DNA of 64,000 nucleotides from JBBWZH01 sp035544115 (GTDB lineage: Bacteria > Actinomycetota > Actinomycetes > Mycobacteriales > CADCTP01), in contig OY970235.1 of assembly GCA_963714145.1 (NCBI GenBank), forward strand, positions 7,874,001-7,938,000. Reading direction: 5' to 3'. A model generated the notes under the pieces. That model was not told where the DNA came from. It saw only the letters and a list, made by a program, of their open reading frames with translations, and ran no database searches. The position numbers and the translations under genes were made by a program. Of the stretch, positions 17,420-26,164 are shown piece by piece. Numbering within the stretch: the stretch's first letter is position 1; each line of letters opens with the position of its first letter.

Positions 17420-18634
17420 TCAGGTGGCGGCGGGGAGGGTGACGGTGACGAGGAGACCGCCGTCGTCTCGTGGTTCGGCGTGGACGTGGCCGCCGTGCGC
17501 GTGGGTGATCGCCTGGACGATCGACAGACCGAGGCCGTTGCCCGCCGGCGGGGCGACCCGGTCGGCGGGCAGGCGGTGGAACGGCTCGAAGAGGCCCGGG
17601 ATCTCGTGCCGCTGGACGACCGGGCCGGTGTTGCCGACCTGCAGGTGGACCGTGTCGTCGGGCCGGGTGCAGGTGCTGACGCGGATCCAGCCGTGTTCGG
17701 GCGTGTTGTGCCGGATCCCGTTCTCGACCAGGTTCTGGATGAGGCGTTCGAGCAGGACCGGGTCGCCGGTGGTCGGCGCCTCGCCCGGCTGGGTGTGTAC
17801 GGCGACCGGGCCGGTTGGCAGCCCGGCGGTGACGTGCTCGACGAGGTCGGCGAGATCCACGTAGCTGCGCTCGAGCGCGTCGCGGTCGCAGCGGGCGAGC
17901 AGCAGCAGCCCGTCGATCAGCCGTTCGTGCCGGGTGTTGATGGTCAGCAGGGTGCCGCCGAGCTCGTGCAGGTCCGGCGGCGGGGCGTCGGGGTCCAACG
18001 CCACCTCCAGCAGCGTCCGGCTGAGGGTGAGCGGGGTGCGCAGTTCGTGCGAGACGTTGGCGACGAACCGCCGCTGGCCGTCGAAGGAGCGGTCGAGGCG
18101 TTCCAGCATGACGTCGAAGGTGTCCGCCAGCTGCTTGATGTCGTCGCGCGGGCCGGCCAGGCCGATGCGCTCGTGCAGGCCGTGGTCGGCGGCCGGGGCG
18201 TAGGCGATCCGCTGGGCGGTCTCGGTCATCCGGTGCAGCGGCCGCAGCAGCCGACCGGCGACCAGCCAGCCGGCCGCGACCGCGGCCGCGCCGATTCCGG
18301 CCACCGCGGCCGCGCCCCAGGCCAGCAGCGAGCCGAGCGCGCTGTCGCGGACCTCGCTGGCGAACGTCTCCAGCTGCGACTGCTCAACGGGATCGCCCGG
18401 GGCGGGGAGTGCCGGTGCCGGCGGTTGGTCGCCGTCCGGCGCCAGCACGACGCCGGACTGCTGCTGGCTACTGTGTACGACCTGGGCGGCGCCGGGCAGC
18501 TGGCGGGCGACGAGGGCGTACGTCACGCCGAGGATCAGCACGCCGGCCAGCAGGAAGAGGCCGCCGTAGACCAGCGTCAGCCGGGCCCGGATGGTCAGCC
18601 GGGCGCCGGCGCCGCGCCGTACCGGGCGCCTCAC
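17420..18634 (-). CDS. Sensor histidine kinase
   Basis: 404 residues from GTG 18634, overlapping the stop of the response regulator gene. TM1 is at about 19-41 and TM2 at about 103-126, with an extracytoplasmic loop of about 60 residues between them. A HAMP-like linker follows. The H-box is VANVSHELRTPLT (phospho-accepting H196), the N-box QNLVENGIRHN, the F-box FEPFHRL and the G-box GNGLGLSIV. All are intact. It should phosphorylate the OmpR-type regulator encoded just upstream. The signal is unknown. Confidence 0.93.
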   Translation of the reverse strand: MRRPVRRGAGARLTIRARLTLVYGGLFLLAGVLILGVTYALVARQLPGAAQVVHSSQQQSGVVLAPDGDQPPAPALPAPGDPVEQSQLETFASEVRDSALGSLLAWGAAAVAGIGAAAVAAGWLVAGRLLRPLHRMTETAQRIAYAPAADHGLHERIGLAGPRDDIKQLADTFDVMLERLDRSFDGQRRFVANVSHELRTPLTLSRTLLEVALDPDAPPPDLHELGGTLLTINTRHERLIDGLLLLARCDRDALERSYVDLADLVEHVTAGLPTGPVAVHTQPGEAPTTGDPVLLERLIQNLVENGIRHNTPEHGWIRVSTCTRPDDTVHLQVGNTGPVVQRHEIPGLFEPFHRLPADRVAPPAGNGLGLSIVQAITHAHGGHVHAEPRDDGGLLVTVTLPAAT

Positions 18635-19287
18635 GGGATCCGGTACCCGACCCCCGGCTCGGTCAGCACCACCGGCGGGTCGCCGAGCTTGCGCCGCAGC
18701 TTGAGGATCGTCATCCGCACGATGTGGGTGAACGGGTCCGCGTGCTCGTCCCACGCCTTCTCCAGCAGTTGCTCGGCCGAGACCGCCGCGCCCTCGGCGC
18801 GCAGCAGTTCGGTCAGGACGGCGAACTCCTTGCGGGAGAGCGGGACGTACCGGCTGTCGCGGTGCACTGTCCGGTGGTGCGGGTCCAGCCGGATGCCGGC
18901 CCGGTGCAGGATCGGCGGCGCGGCCGGGCGGGACCGCCGCCCCAGTGCGGCCACCCGCGCGGCCAGCTCCCGGAAGGCGAACGGCTTGGGCAGGTAGTCG
19001 TCCGCGCCGAGGGCCAACCCGGCGACCCGGTCGTCGATCTTGGCCGCGGCGGTCAGCATCAGCACCCGGATCGCCGGCGCGCTACCGGCCAGCGCCCGGC
19101 ACACCTCGTCGCCGTGGACCACCGGCAGGTCGCGGTCGAGCACCACCACGTCGTAGTCGTTGACGCCGACCCGTTCCAGCGCGGCGCCGCCGTCGTACAC
19201 CACGTCGACCGCGTGCGCGGCGCGGCGCAGCCCCGCGGCCACCGTGTCGGCGAGCAGCCGTTCATCCTCGACCACCAGGATCCGCAT
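18631..19287 (-). CDS. OmpR-family response regulator
   Basis: 218 residues from ATG 19287, giving the usual start MRILVVEDERLL; a longer upstream frame exists but lacks family support. The receiver domain has the acidic pocket and phospho-acceptor Asp51 in VVVLDRDLP, plus LPKPFAFREL. The C-terminal winged helix (about 125-218) includes VPLSRKEFAVLTELLRAEG and VRMTILKLRRKLGDPPVVLTEPGVGYRIP. It partners the kinase encoded next by a 4-nt overlap, and is divergent from the secreted peptidase gene, a possible target. Confidence 0.94.
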   Translation of the reverse strand: MRILVVEDERLLADTVAAGLRRAAHAVDVVYDGGAALERVGVNDYDVVVLDRDLPVVHGDEVCRALAGSAPAIRVLMLTAAAKIDDRVAGLALGADDYLPKPFAFRELAARVAALGRRSRPAAPPILHRAGIRLDPHHRTVHRDSRYVPLSRKEFAVLTELLRAEGAAVSAEQLLEKAWDEHADPFTHIVRMTILKLRRKLGDPPVVLTEPGVGYRIP

Positions 19288-19392
19288 CCGGACATGGTGA
19301 CCCGCGGCGATGTCAGCTCGCCGTGAAGGGCCCTGCCGGGCCGACCGGTTTGGTGACGGCCGATTGACCACCGGGACCGTAGAACGGTCCGC

Positions 19393-21120
19393 ATGACCAG
19401 ACACAGTGGACTCATCGCGGCCGGCGGTGCGCTGAGCATCGGCGCGGTCGCGCTGCTCAGCGGAACGACGGCGCCGTCCGTGGGTGCGGTGGGCGCGTCA
19501 TCGCCGGGTGCGGTGCGATGGCAGCCCTGCCCGCAGTACTCCGACGGGGCCATCGAATCGCTGCGGGTGCAACCGGAGCAGATCCCGCGGTTCCGGGCGC
19601 TGCTGGCCCGCCTCGAGTGCGGCACGGTCAGCGTGCCGCTGGACTACGCCCGGCCAACCGGCCGGCACATCACCGTGGCCATCACCAGGCTCAAGGCCAC
19701 CGACCAGGCGCACCGGCTGGGCAGCCTCGCGATCAACCCCGGCGGCCCCGGCGGTAGCGGCTACCTCGTGCCGGAGACGCTGCTGTTGACCGGCAGCACC
19801 ATCGCCAGCCTCAACGACCGGTACGACCTGATCGGGTTCGACCCGAGAGGCGTCGGCTACAGCACCAAGGCCAACTGCCAGTCCCAGGGTGGCCCGCCGC
19901 CCACGCCGGGTGACCCGCCGCCGTCGCCGAGCGACCCCCCACCCGACCAGGACGGGCCGCCGCCCGGCCCACTGACCGAGGAGCTCGCCCGGCAGTTCTA
20001 CGCCGACCAGGTCCGGATCAGCCAGGCCTGCCTGCGGACCGACCCTGACCTCCTGCTCCAGCTCACCACGGCCAACGTGGCCCGCGACCTCAACCAGGTA
20101 CGCCGTGCCCTGCACGAGCCGACGATCAGCTACTTCGGCGTCTCCTGGGGCACCCTGCTCGGGGCGGTCTACCGCAGCATGTTCCCGGCGACCGTGAGCC
20201 GGATGTGGCTGGACAGCGTGGTCGGCCCGACGGCCAACCGGCTCGACGTCCGGGCCGCCGACACCGCGAAGGCGACCGAACAGGCGGCCGCCCGGCTGGC
20301 GAAGTGGATCGCCGACCGGAACGCCACCTACCGGCTCGGCAACACCCCGGCGCAGGTGCGGGCCACGATGCTGGCCATCAAGCGGAACCTGGACGCGAAC
20401 CCGGTGAAGTTCAGCGACGTCCCGGCCGCCGCCGACGGCAACCTCGTCGCGTTCCTGGCCATGTCGATCAGTCCACTGTGGACCGAGGCGAGCCAGGCAC
20501 TGACCGAACTGGTGGGCGCGACGAGCGGCACCCCGGCGCCGCCCGCGCTCAAGTCGATCCTGTCGCCACTCCCGCCGCAACCCATCCCGCCGGCCGACGC
20601 GCCGGAGCAGATCAACCCCACGGCGGGCCAGGCGATGCTCTGCAACGATGACACCAGCCCGCACGACTTCGCCTCGTTCTGGCGCTCCTACCAGCGGATC
20701 GTCGCGCGGAACCCGGTGACCGGCAGCCTGACCCTACCCACCCAGCCGTGTGCGGGCTGGCCGACGCCGGCACAGCCCTTCCAGCTGCGCCGGACCAGCG
20801 GCTCGCTCGAACTGTCCGGGCACCGGTACGAGACGCTCACCCCGTACCCGTGGACGGCGCAGTTGCAGGCCACCATCGGCGGCCACGTGCTGACCGTCAA
20901 CGACGACGCGCACGGCTCGGTGCCCTTCACCGCCGACTGCGCCGAGCACCTCGCCGCGTACTTCGGCACCGGCCGGCCGGACAACGGCCAGTGCCAAGGG
21001 GTGACCGGGACGACACCGCCGCCCGGCCAGGCGGCGGCCAGCGCCGCGGCCAGCCAGGCGTCCGTCGGGCTGGCCGGCCGTGGCCGCCGCTCGTGGTCGA
21101 CGCGGTTCGGCTGGCGATGA
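19393..21120 (+). CDS. Secreted alpha/beta-hydrolase peptidase (tripeptidyl aminopeptidase type)
   Basis: 575 residues. The N-terminal signal is MTRHSGLIAAGGALSIGAVA. The hydrolase core carries the oxyanion motif INPGGPGGSG, DPRGVGYS and the nucleophile in GVSWGTLLG (Trp in place of the usual Tyr). The C-terminal TAP-like domain holds the catalytic His in NDDAHGSVPF. Where relatives have DPVTP, this protein has ETLTP, so the triad acid would be Glu or has moved. A Pro-rich insert (about 168-200) separates core elements. Enzymes of this kind remove tripeptides from extracellular proteins. Transcribed away from the two-component system. Confidence 0.85.
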   Translation: MTRHSGLIAAGGALSIGAVALLSGTTAPSVGAVGASSPGAVRWQPCPQYSDGAIESLRVQPEQIPRFRALLARLECGTVSVPLDYARPTGRHITVAITRLKATDQAHRLGSLAINPGGPGGSGYLVPETLLLTGSTIASLNDRYDLIGFDPRGVGYSTKANCQSQGGPPPTPGDPPPSPSDPPPDQDGPPPGPLTEELARQFYADQVRISQACLRTDPDLLLQLTTANVARDLNQVRRALHEPTISYFGVSWGTLLGAVYRSMFPATVSRMWLDSVVGPTANRLDVRAADTAKATEQAAARLAKWIADRNATYRLGNTPAQVRATMLAIKRNLDANPVKFSDVPAAADGNLVAFLAMSISPLWTEASQALTELVGATSGTPAPPALKSILSPLPPQPIPPADAPEQINPTAGQAMLCNDDTSPHDFASFWRSYQRIVARNPVTGSLTLPTQPCAGWPTPAQPFQLRRTSGSLELSGHRYETLTPYPWTAQLQATIGGHVLTVNDDAHGSVPFTADCAEHLAAYFGTGRPDNGQCQGVTGTTPPPGQAAASAAASQASVGLAGRGRRSWSTRFGWR

Positions 21121-21155
21121 CCCCGGGCGGCGGCGGCCGCTGATCGGCGATGCCC

Positions 21156-21190
21156 GCGACGTCCCCGGCCACCTCGGTCGGGGACGTCGC
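21156..21190. terminator. Hairpin between convergent genes
   Basis: A 12-bp perfect stem (21156-21167 with 21179-21190; 11-nt loop) lies between the ends of the secreted peptidase (21120) and the pectate lyase (21243). Confidence 0.65.
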
Positions 21191-21242
21191 GCCGGGGCCG
21201 GCCGGCCCGACCGGCGGGGTGCGCCCGCCGGCCGGGCCGGGC

Positions 21243-22697
21243 TCAGCTGCCGATGTTGCTCTGCGGGCCGGCGAACGTGCGCAGGATCGTCGGCACGTCC
21301 GCGGCCGGGTCGAGGGTGTAGGAGTAGAAGCTGCTCGGGGTGAAGGCCGTGCCGTTCGTGGTCTGGCTGCCGGTACTGCTGACCACGATGCTGCCGGTCT
21401 GCCGCAGCTGCGCGGCCGTCGACTCGATGAGGTACGGGTCCTTCACGTGGTCGTAGTAGCTGTTCTCGATCACCATCCGGGTGCCGCCGCGGGAGAGGTT
21501 CCCGTACGAGGTGATGTTCTGCAGGTAGTTGTTGTAGAGGTGGGCCATCGCCACGTTGTCGGTGCTCGGGTTGCGCTGGTTGTTGTCGTGGATCCAGTTG
21601 TGGTGGATGGTCATCCTGGCCGTGACGTTGTCGGTCCAGCCGATGCCGAAGGCCTTGTTGTCGTTGGCCAGCACGTTCCACGAGACGGTCAGGAAGGTGG
21701 TGTCGATCCGGCTGTCGATCAGGCCGTCGTTCATCCGCTCGATCGTGTTGTGGTCGATCCAGACGTGGTCGGCGGTGTCCATCTGGATGCCGTCGTAGTC
21801 GAAGACCTTGTCGTCCGGGTCGTCGCTGGCCACCCGGGTGTCGCGGATGTGCAGGTTGCGGATGATCACGTTGTGCACACCGGCGCCGAGGAAGAACCCG
21901 CCGCCGACGATCTGCCCGCTGGTGCCGACACCGACGATCGTCTTGTTCGACGCGACCCGCATCTCGGTGCCGAGCGGGTTGATGGTGATCGCACCGCTGA
22001 CCCGGATCACCATCGGGTCGGCGGACGCGGCGAACCGCGCCAGGTCAGCCTGGTTGGTGACGGTGACCGTGGCACCGGCCGCCCCGCCGGTGGTGCCGCC
22101 GCCGGTCGAGGCGAACCCGTCGGCCACGTTCGACCAGGTGCGGCCGCCGCCGACCGGGGTGAACAGCCATTGCTTGTTGGTGTTGGCGGTGCAGGTCTCC
22201 TGGATGATGGCGGCGCCGTTGGCGGTCGAGGCGCCCTGGTCGGTGATGCACAGGCCGGTGGTGGCCGAGATGATCTGGTAGGTGCCCGACCCGGACGGGG
22301 TGAAGGTCCAGAGCTGGTTGGCCTTCTGGCCGTCGCCGCAGCCCCACTGCTGCAGCTGGAGGCCGGAGGTCGTGGCGCCGGACGGGACGTCGATGCACCG
22401 ACCGCTGTTGACGTTGGCGAGGGTGAACCGGTTCGAGCCGGCCGACCCGACCCGGAACTGCTGCCAGGCCGCGCCGGCGGTGCAGCCCCACTGCTGCAGC
22501 TTGGCGCCGTCCACTGTGGACGCGGCCGGGACGTCGATGCACCGGCCGCTGGTCGTCACGCTGAGCTGGTAGACGCCGCCGGCGGCCGGCACCGCCGCCG
22601 CGGCGGGCGGTCCGAACGCGACGGTGGTCAGCGCCACCGCGATGACCGGAGCGGCGGCCAGCCCGATCAGCCGGCCGGCCCGATGGGATCTGCGCAT
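21243..22697 (-). CDS. Secreted pectate lyase (PL1 family) with N-terminal ricin-type lectin module
   Basis: 484 residues from ATG 22697, preceded by AAAGGGAG. The signal peptide is followed by a CBM13/ricin-B-like lectin module (about 38-170; three repeats with CIDVP, QLQQWGC and NKQWLF). The catalytic domain is a PL1 beta-helix: DGIQMDTADHVWIDHNTIE, DGLIDSRIDTTFLTVSWN and RNPSTDNVAMAHLYNNYL. It cleaves polygalacturonate outside the cell. It lies 47 bp behind the pectinesterase gene and is probably co-transcribed with it; the two share nearly the same lectin module. Confidence 0.92.
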   Translation of the reverse strand: MRRSHRAGRLIGLAAAPVIAVALTTVAFGPPAAAAVPAAGGVYQLSVTTSGRCIDVPAASTVDGAKLQQWGCTAGAAWQQFRVGSAGSNRFTLANVNSGRCIDVPSGATTSGLQLQQWGCGDGQKANQLWTFTPSGSGTYQIISATTGLCITDQGASTANGAAIIQETCTANTNKQWLFTPVGGGRTWSNVADGFASTGGGTTGGAAGATVTVTNQADLARFAASADPMVIRVSGAITINPLGTEMRVASNKTIVGVGTSGQIVGGGFFLGAGVHNVIIRNLHIRDTRVASDDPDDKVFDYDGIQMDTADHVWIDHNTIERMNDGLIDSRIDTTFLTVSWNVLANDNKAFGIGWTDNVTARMTIHHNWIHDNNQRNPSTDNVAMAHLYNNYLQNITSYGNLSRGGTRMVIENSYYDHVKDPYLIESTAAQLRQTGSIVVSSTGSQTTNGTAFTPSSFYSYTLDPAADVPTILRTFAGPQSNIGS

Positions 22698-22744
22698 TGC
22701 CTGTCTCCCTTTCATCAGCCGAGCGGTCATCAGCCGACCGGGCA

Positions 22745-24199
22745 TCAGCCGACCGGGTTCCAGCCGTCGGAGCCGGCGAGGTACCGCTGCGGGGTGTAGT
22801 TCGGTGCCTGCGCGTCCGACAGTTGCGCCCGGTTGGCGTTCACCGTGGCGCCCGGGCCGGTGTTGCGGTATTCGGAGAACCGCGCGGTGTGCCAGTCGTT
22901 CGAGCCCAGGTTCGCCCACGGCTGGCCGGTGTTGACGACCGCGCTGAGCGTGGACTCCCGGAACAGCACCTGGGCGTCCGGCCCCCACGCGCGGCCGAGC
23001 GTGGTGGAGCCGTTGGCCGCCGCCCCGGTGATCCGCGACCGGTAGATCAGGAACCCGTAGGCTCGGGCCGCCGGGGTGCGGGCCGCCGTGAACGCGCCGC
23101 CGCGCGGGTTCTCGTGGATCTCGCAGTTGTTGAAGACCGCGGTGCCGTCGCCGAAGATGAAATCGACGGTGCCCTGCACGTAGGAGTTCACGATGTAGCT
23201 GCGGGCGGAGGCGCCGAGCAGGAACGTGTCCTGATCGCCGAGCAGCCGCACGTTCGACAGCAGCGACCGGTCCGCGTTCAGGTTCAGCGCGACCGCCTGG
23301 GCGCCGGTGTTGGGGGAGTTCTCGTCGAAGTCGTTCGAGATGGTCAGGTTCGTCGCGATGAAGTCGTGTCCGTTGATGAACACGGACGCGCTGCCGGACG
23401 TGCCGAAGTCGCCGGCGTTGTGGTTGTTCACGATCAGCACGTCGCTCGGCGACCCGCCCAGCCCCTGGAACGTGATGAACGGCTTGTTCGCCGGCACGGT
23501 CACGATCTCCCGGTAGATGCCGGCCTTGATGGTGATCGTGGCCCGGCTGGTGTTGTTCGCCGGCACCGCGTCCACCGCCGCCTGCACGGTCCGGAACGTG
23601 CCGGTGCCGTCGCCGGCCACCGTCGCGGTGCTTCCGCTCGGCGTGACCGGGGTGAACAGCCATTGCTTGTTGGTGTTTCCGGTGCAGGTCTCCTGGATGA
23701 TGGCGGCGCCGTTGGCGGTCGAGGCGCCCTGGTCGGAGATGCACAGGCCGGTGGCGACGGAGATGATCTGGTAGGTGCCGGCGCCGGACGGGGTGAAGGT
23801 CCACAGCTGGTTGGTCTTCTGGCCGTTGCCGCAGCCCCATTGCTGCAGCTGCAGACCGGAGGTGGCCGCGCCGGACGGGACGTCGATACACCGTCCACTG
23901 TTGACACCCGCGAGGGTGAACCGGTTCGAGCCGGCCGACACGACCCGGAACTGCTGCCAGGTGGAGCCCGCCGTGCAGCCCCATTGCTGGAGTTTGGCGC
24001 CGTCCACTGTGGACGCGGCGGGGACGTCGATGCACTTGCCGCTGATCGTCACGCTGAGCTGGTAGACGCCGCCGGCGGTTGGCGCCGCCGCCGCGGCCGG
24101 CTGCCCGATCGTCACCAGCGCGGCGCCGAGCACCGCCGCCGGTACCAGGGCGGCGGCGCGCCGCCGCCAGCTGAGGGGTGGTCGAGAGATGCCGGGCAT
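22745..24199 (-). CDS. Secreted pectinesterase (CE8) with N-terminal ricin-type lectin module
   Basis: 484 residues from ATG 24199, which has GGAAGGAC 4-10 nt upstream. A signal peptide (about 10-37) and a CBM13-like lectin module (about 38-175) precede a CE8 beta-helix. Active-site segments are intact: GDQDTFLLG, GTVDFIFGDG and LGRAWG. It removes methyl groups from pectin, which prepares the substrate for the adjacent pectate lyase. The lectin module is nearly identical to that of the lyase, which points to a recent module duplication. A palindromic operator lies 47-62 bp upstream of the start. Confidence 0.93.
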   Translation of the reverse strand: MPGISRPPLSWRRRAAALVPAAVLGAALVTIGQPAAAAAPTAGGVYQLSVTISGKCIDVPAASTVDGAKLQQWGCTAGSTWQQFRVVSAGSNRFTLAGVNSGRCIDVPSGAATSGLQLQQWGCGNGQKTNQLWTFTPSGAGTYQIISVATGLCISDQGASTANGAAIIQETCTGNTNKQWLFTPVTPSGSTATVAGDGTGTFRTVQAAVDAVPANNTSRATITIKAGIYREIVTVPANKPFITFQGLGGSPSDVLIVNNHNAGDFGTSGSASVFINGHDFIATNLTISNDFDENSPNTGAQAVALNLNADRSLLSNVRLLGDQDTFLLGASARSYIVNSYVQGTVDFIFGDGTAVFNNCEIHENPRGGAFTAARTPAARAYGFLIYRSRITGAAANGSTTLGRAWGPDAQVLFRESTLSAVVNTGQPWANLGSNDWHTARFSEYRNTGPGATVNANRAQLSDAQAPNYTPQRYLAGSDGWNPVG

Positions 24200-24245
24200 G
24201 ACCGTCCTTCCGCGTAGCCGGTATGGCTTCCCCGCTGAGGACTTC

Positions 24246-24261
24246 GTATGAACGTTCACAT
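24246..24261. promoter_or_regulatory. Palindromic operator, copy 2 (pectinesterase/lyase operon)
   Basis: A 16-bp site with the core TGAACGTTCA (24249-24258), matching 14 of 16 positions of the perfect palindrome found upstream of the other pectinesterase. The central CG resembles LacI-family operators. It should control the pectinesterase-lyase pair. Confidence 0.65.
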
Positions 24262-24347
24262 CGTGGGTCGGGACTGCCCCAACGGCCCGGGCTGCCGGCA
24301 GGGCCGCGGGCTCCTGCCGGCAGGGTCGGGCGGATCCGTGGGTGCGG

Positions 24348-25400
24348 TCAGCCGACCGGGTTCCAGCCGTCCGAGCCGGCGAGGTACCGCTGCGGCGTGA
24401 AGTTCGCGGCCTGCGCGTCGGACAGTTGCGGCCGGTTGCCGTTCACCGTCGCGCCGGCCCCGGTGTTGCGGTACTCGGCGAACCTGGCGTTCTGCCAGGT
24501 TCGGTCGGACATGTTCGTCCACGGCTGGCTGGTGTTGATCACCGAGCTGATCGTGGACTCCCGGTACAGAACCTGGGCGGCCTGCCCCCAGGGCCGGCCC
24601 AGTGAGGTGGAGCCGTTGGCGGCCGCGCCGGTGATCCGGGACCGGTAGAACAGGAAGCCGTACGCCCGGGTCGACGGCGTGCGGGCGGCGGTGAGCGCGC
24701 CGCCGCGCGGGTTCTCGTGGATCTCGCTGTTGTTGAAGACCGCGATGCCGTCGCCGAAGACGAAGTCGACCGTGCCCTGCACGTACGAGTTCACGATGTA
24801 GCTGCGGGCGCCGGCGTTCACCAGGAAGGTGTCCTGATCGCCGAGCAGCCGTACGTTCGACAGCAGCGCGCGGTCCGCGGCCAGGTTCAGCGCGACCGCC
24901 TGGTTCTGCCCGCCGGTGTCGACCGAGTTCTCGTCGAAGTCGTTGGAGAACGTCAGGTTCGTGGCGACGAAGTCGTGCCCGTTGACGAACACGCTGGCGC
25001 TGTTGAACGTGCCGCCGGAGTTGCCGGACCAGTGGTTGTTCACGATCAGCACCGCGCTCGGCGAGCTACCGAGCCCCTGCAGTGTGACGAACGGCTTGTT
25101 CGCCGGCACGGTCACGATCTCCCGGTAGGTGCCGGCCTTGATGGTGATCGTGGCCCGGCTGGTGTTGTTCGCCGGCACCGCGTTGACGGCCGCCTGCACG
25201 GTCCGGAACATGGCGGTGCCGTCGGCGGCCACCGTCAGGGTGATGGCCGCTCCGGCCGGCGGTACGGACCCGACGGCCGACAGGCCGACCACCGCGGCCG
25301 GCACCGTCAGGAACGCGGCCAGCCGGCGCCGCGCCCGCCGGCCACCGGGTGCTGGATCGAGCTGAGGCGAGCCGAACATGACGTTCCGGAGTGACGCCAT
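24348..25400 (-). CDS. Secreted pectinesterase (CE8), catalytic domain only
   Basis: 350 residues from ATG 25400 with GGAGG 6 nt upstream. A signal peptide (about 22-52, ending PPAGA) leads straight into a CE8 beta-helix; unlike its neighbour there is no lectin module. Active-site motifs GDQDTFLVN, GTVDFVFGDG and LGRPWG are intact. The catalytic domain is very similar to that of the adjacent pectinesterase (for example both end YLAGSDGWNPVG), so the two arose by tandem duplication. It has its own operator-bearing promoter region. Confidence 0.93.
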   Translation of the reverse strand: MASLRNVMFGSPQLDPAPGGRRARRRLAAFLTVPAAVVGLSAVGSVPPAGAAITLTVAADGTAMFRTVQAAVNAVPANNTSRATITIKAGTYREIVTVPANKPFVTLQGLGSSPSAVLIVNNHWSGNSGGTFNSASVFVNGHDFVATNLTFSNDFDENSVDTGGQNQAVALNLAADRALLSNVRLLGDQDTFLVNAGARSYIVNSYVQGTVDFVFGDGIAVFNNSEIHENPRGGALTAARTPSTRAYGFLFYRSRITGAAANGSTSLGRPWGQAAQVLYRESTISSVINTSQPWTNMSDRTWQNARFAEYRNTGAGATVNGNRPQLSDAQAANFTPQRYLAGSDGWNPVG

Positions 25401-25565
25401 CAAGAGCCTCCGTCCGCATCGCGTCAGGCGATGGTGGACGGGCCCGCGGCAGTTGCCGCGGCTGCTCGGACCCGCGATTCCGATGAGCGCGCACCCGTAT
25501 CGACGGGCCTGCGCCTTTTGAGACTGCCCGCCGCACCGGCCTAGCGTCAAGCAATTCCCCCATTC

Positions 25566-25581
25566 ATGTGAACGTTCACAT
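25566..25581. promoter_or_regulatory. Palindromic operator, copy 1 (second pectinesterase)
   Basis: The perfect 16-bp palindrome ATGTGAACGTTCACAT lies about 165 bp upstream of the pectinesterase start, in the 25401-25679 divergent intergenic region. Its centre and symmetry fit a LacI-family repressor. The divergent monooxygenase gene starts about 100 bp away and could also be affected. Confidence 0.65.
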
Positions 25582-25679
25582 CGGGTCGCACCAGGGACGC
25601 CGGGCCATGCGCCGACCTCGACCACTGCCTAGTCTCGACTGCGCCAGGCCCGCGCCGGGCCCGGCACCGAGGAGGAGCG

Positions 25680-25985
25680 ATGGAGCTGAAGCTCGGGGTG
25701 CTGGCCCTGCTGGAGGCCAAGCCGGGCAAGGAAGCCGAGGTCGAGGCGTTCCTGCAGGGCGGCCGGGCGATCGTGGTCGACGAACCCGGCACCCGGGTCT
25801 GGTACGCCTTCCGGGCCGGCCCGACCACGTTCGGCATCTTCGACGCGTTCGCCGACGAGGATGCCCGGCAGGCGCACCTGACCGGGCAGATCCCGGCCGC
25901 GCTCGGCCAGGTCGGGGACGACCTGCTGGCCGCCGCGCCGGACATCCGGCTGGTCGACGTGCTCGCGGTCAAGCCGCCGGCCTGA
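25680..25985 (+). CDS. Antibiotic biosynthesis monooxygenase-fold protein
   Basis: 101 residues, ATG preceded by GGAGGAG. The pattern KLGVLALLEAKPGKEAEVEAFL, WYAFRAGPTTFGIFDAF and EDARQAHLTGQIPAAL fits the ABM dimeric alpha/beta-barrel fold. Such small proteins act as cofactor-free monooxygenases or as stress and haem-related proteins, so no specific reaction can be given. Stand-alone gene divergent from the pectinesterase. Confidence 0.8.
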   Translation: MELKLGVLALLEAKPGKEAEVEAFLQGGRAIVVDEPGTRVWYAFRAGPTTFGIFDAFADEDARQAHLTGQIPAALGQVGDDLLAAAPDIRLVDVLAVKPPA

Positions 25986-26047
25986 TCCGGGTCGGGCCCG
26001 GCCGGATCACCCGGCCGGGCCCGGACCGACCTGACACAGTGGACGGT

Positions 26048-26164
26048 ATGACGGAAGCGCGGTCCAGAGTGGACGCTCCGGCCAGCGACGCCGGGGTCGG
26101 CGGCGGCTGGCGGTTTGCGGTGCGGTACGACGGCGGTGCCTGGCTGCTCGGCGCCGGGAGTTGA
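26048..26164 (+). CDS. Possible small protein upstream of the kinase (38 aa)
   Basis: ATG 26048 opens a 38-codon frame ending at 26164, overlapping the TTG start of the kinase gene as TTGA. The predicted peptide includes GGGWRFAVRYDGGAWLLGAG. No homologue is recognised and only a weak GGAC precedes it. It may simply be a leader that couples translation to the kinase. Confidence 0.3.
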   Translation: MTEARSRVDAPASDAGVGGGWRFAVRYDGGAWLLGAGS

